Shown here one piece after another: positions 62,565 to 64,000 of a stretch of 64,000 bases of DNA. Source of the DNA: Micromonospora kangleipakensis (GTDB taxonomy: Bacteria > Actinomycetota > Actinomycetes > Mycobacteriales > Micromonosporaceae); the NCBI RefSeq assembly GCF_004217615.1, contig NZ_SHLD01000001.1:6696001-6760000 (forward strand). Reading direction: 5' to 3'. Positions within the stretch are counted from its first letter, which is position 1, and the number at the start of each line of letters is the position of its first letter. The notes under the pieces were generated by a model. It saw nothing but the letters and a program-made list of their open reading frames with translations. It was not told the origin of the DNA and searched no databases. A program made the position numbers and the translations under genes.

Positions 62565-63522
62565 CCGGCGCGGCCGCCGGTAACTGGGCCAACCCGAACG
62601 CGTCGAACACCGACCGGTCCTGGAAGACCACGTTCCGGCTGATCCCCACGCCGGTGACGGTGAGGACCTGGAGGGTGTGCGGGACGTACCCGTCGCCGTC
62701 GCGCACGTACGCGGCCAACGCGGGCTGACCGTTGGCGGCGGTGGGCAGCATCCGCCAGTCGGTGCCGCGCATGGCGAAGATCCGGGCGATGAACCGGCCG
62801 TAGTGCTCCCGGCCGACGTACCAGTTGAGCACCGGCGGCATCTCCAGCACCGCGTCGGCGGTGAGCAGCCGGGTCAGCGCCGGGACGTCGGCCCGCTCGA
62901 ACGCCGCCACGTACCGGTCCACCAGCGCCCGCCCGCCGGGGTCGGTCGGCTCGACGACCTGCTCCTCCCGTACGGCGAGCGCGCCCAGCCGGGCGCGGGC
63001 CCGTTGCAGCCCGCTGTTGACCGCGGCGGGCGTGGTGGCGAGGGTCTCGGCGACCTCGGCGGCCGGCCGGTCGAGCACGTCCCGCAGGATCAGGATGGCC
63101 CGCTGCCGGGGCGGCAGCAGTTGCAGGGCGGCGACCAGCGCCAGCCGCAGGCTCCCCCGGGCGGCGACCACGGTGGCCGGGTCGAGCACCGCGTCGGGGA
63201 GCGGCTGCAACCAGGGCACCTCCCCCACCACCATGCGGGCGTCCGGGTCGAGGTTCGGCGCGACGAGGTCCGACGGCAGCGGCCGCCGGGCCCGGCCGCG
63301 CAGCGCGGTGAGGCAGGCGTTGGTCGCGATCCGGTGCAGCCAGGTCCGCAGCGAGGCCCGCTCCGGGTCGTACCGGTCGAAGGCGCGCCAGGCCCGCAGC
63401 AGCGTCTCCTGCACCAGGTCCTCGGCCTCGTGCGTCGAGCCGAGCATGCGGTAGCAGTGCGCCAGCAGCTCCCGCCGGTACGGACGGGTCCGCTGGTCGA
63501 AGTCCTCGCTGGTCGCCGTCAC
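62557..63522 (-). CDS. ECF sigma factor with SnoaL-like C-terminal domain
   Basis: 321 aa. Sigma region 2 (LLAHCYRMLGSTHEAEDLVQ, TLLRAWRAFDRYDPERASLR, WLHRIATNACL), region 4 (LLPPRQRAILILRDVLDRP with EVAETLATTPAAVNSGLQRARARL, given in parts), then an NTF2/SnoaL-like domain of about 125 residues (VDRYVAAFERADVPALTRLL). This architecture marks ECF groups that lack a separate anti-sigma factor; the extra domain may control the sigma part. GTG at 63522. Divergent from a SnoaL-like gene. Confidence 0.92.
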   Translation of the reverse strand: MTATSEDFDQRTRPYRRELLAHCYRMLGSTHEAEDLVQETLLRAWRAFDRYDPERASLRTWLHRIATNACLTALRGRARRPLPSDLVAPNLDPDARMVVGEVPWLQPLPDAVLDPATVVAARGSLRLALVAALQLLPPRQRAILILRDVLDRPAAEVAETLATTPAAVNSGLQRARARLGALAVREEQVVEPTDPGGRALVDRYVAAFERADVPALTRLLTADAVLEMPPVLNWYVGREHYGRFIARIFAMRGTDWRMLPTAANGQPALAAYVRDGDGYVPHTLQVLTVTGVGISRNVVFQDRSVFDAFGLAQLPAAAPVR

Positions 63523-63653
63523 TGGTCCGTCCCTCCGGTCTGCCCATCACATACCTACCGGCCCGGTCACCGGATTTCATCGCCGCCGGGCCGATGAGTT
63601 CCCGTCCGCCGTCGAGTAGGTACCGGCGAGGTCCACACCACGGAAGGACGACC

Positions 63654-64000
63654 ATGACGCAGACCGAGACCAACCAGACCCGCGACCGGGCGGTACGCGA
63701 GGTGCTGCACGCCCTCGTCGCCGCCTGGGCGGCCAACGACGCGGACGCCTTCGCCGCCCGCTACGCCGACGACGCCACGGTGGTGCTGGCCGGCGGGGTG
63801 TTCCACCAGGGCCGGGAGGAGGTCCGCCGGTACATGGCGGGCGCCTTCGCCGGCCCGCTGCGGGGCTCCACCTCGGTCGACGAGCCGGAGAGCGTCCGGC
63901 TCGTCGGGCATGACGCGGCGGTGGTGGTCAGCCGCAGCGGCTTCCTGCTGCCCGGCGAGGAGACGCTCCCCGCCGACCGGCTGCGCCGCGCCACCTGGGT
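63654..64000 (+). CDS. SgcJ/EcaC-type SnoaL-like protein (cut at right edge)
   Basis: First 115 codons. NTF2-like fold: VLHALVAAWAANDADAFAAR, YADDATVVLAGGVFHQGREE, VRRYMAGAFAGPLRGS, typical of the SgcJ/EcaC/DUF4440 group. ATG at 63654 with GGAAGGACG upstream. Divergent from the ECF sigma factor whose own C-terminus is the same fold, so it is a plausible direct target of that sigma factor. Confidence 0.85.
   Translation, partial: MTQTETNQTRDRAVREVLHALVAAWAANDADAFAARYADDATVVLAGGVFHQGREEVRRYMAGAFAGPLRGSTSVDEPESVRLVGHDAAVVVSRSGFLLPGEETLPADRLRRATW

Overview
The window is about 73% GC actinomycete chromosome. It has GTG/TTG starts, 4-bp stop/start overlaps and GC-rich hairpin terminators without U-tracts. 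Gene content and protein style point to the Micromonosporaceae (Micromonospora-like), but I cannot name the species from sequence alone. There are about 62 protein genes and one tRNA. I see no rRNA, CRISPR array, prophage or secondary-metabolite core enzyme.

Layout. (1) 1-6383: end of rpiB, a DUF1015 protein, a CPWA-type mycothiol-dependent nitroreductase homologue, aminopeptidase N, DUF5130 and a small membrane protein. (2) 6432-19272: a minus-strand supraoperon of 12 genes encoding nearly the whole tryptophan -> kynurenine -> 3-hydroxyanthranilate -> 2-aminomuconate -> pyruvate + acetyl-CoA route, facing a divergent Lrp/AsnC regulator. (3) 19359-25625: a class F sortase with a probable substrate, HNH nuclease, MscS channel, MFS exporter, truncated haemoglobin GlbO and a YbjN protein. 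(4) 25826-28612: hypothetical protein, thioesterase and ABC-F factor EttA. (5) 28932-32929: otsA followed by an otsB-GH15 (trehalase-type) fusion. (6) 33003-49740: cobalamin genes in three groups (cobA/cysG-cobT-cobC; cobB; cobD-cobQ), interspersed with a class A PBP, GNAT, SURF1, ATP-dependent DNA ligase, M20 dipeptidase, uridine kinase-like and rhodanese genes. (7) 49831-53223: ssb, an HPF-like protein, a hydrolase and a hypothetical gene. (8) 53389-55640: tRNA-Arg(UCU), an att-like repeat scar with a small zinc-finger gene, and a TnpB-only element with inverted-repeat ends. (9) 55650-64000: accessory genes (hydrolases, methyltransferase, GNAT, secreted proteins, septum-formation lipoprotein, ECF sigma factor, SnoaL-like protein cut by the right edge).

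rpiB, the nitroreductase homologue, pepN, DUF5130, HNH, glbO, thioesterase, ettA and ssb occur in the order I recall for M. tuberculosis Rv2465c-Rv2478c. The tryptophan, sortase, trehalose and cobalamin blocks therefore look like insertions into, or expansions of, an old actinobacterial backbone.

The most interesting items are: the full aminomuconate-type tryptophan operon without a classical formamidase (an amidase sits in its place), with a Ser-for-His dioxygenase and a membrane-anchored kynurenine monooxygenase; the trehalose phosphatase-GH15 fusion; the sortase with an eight-residue Arg/Gly tandem repeat; and the TnpB element with terminal inverted repeats and an altered RuvC motif.
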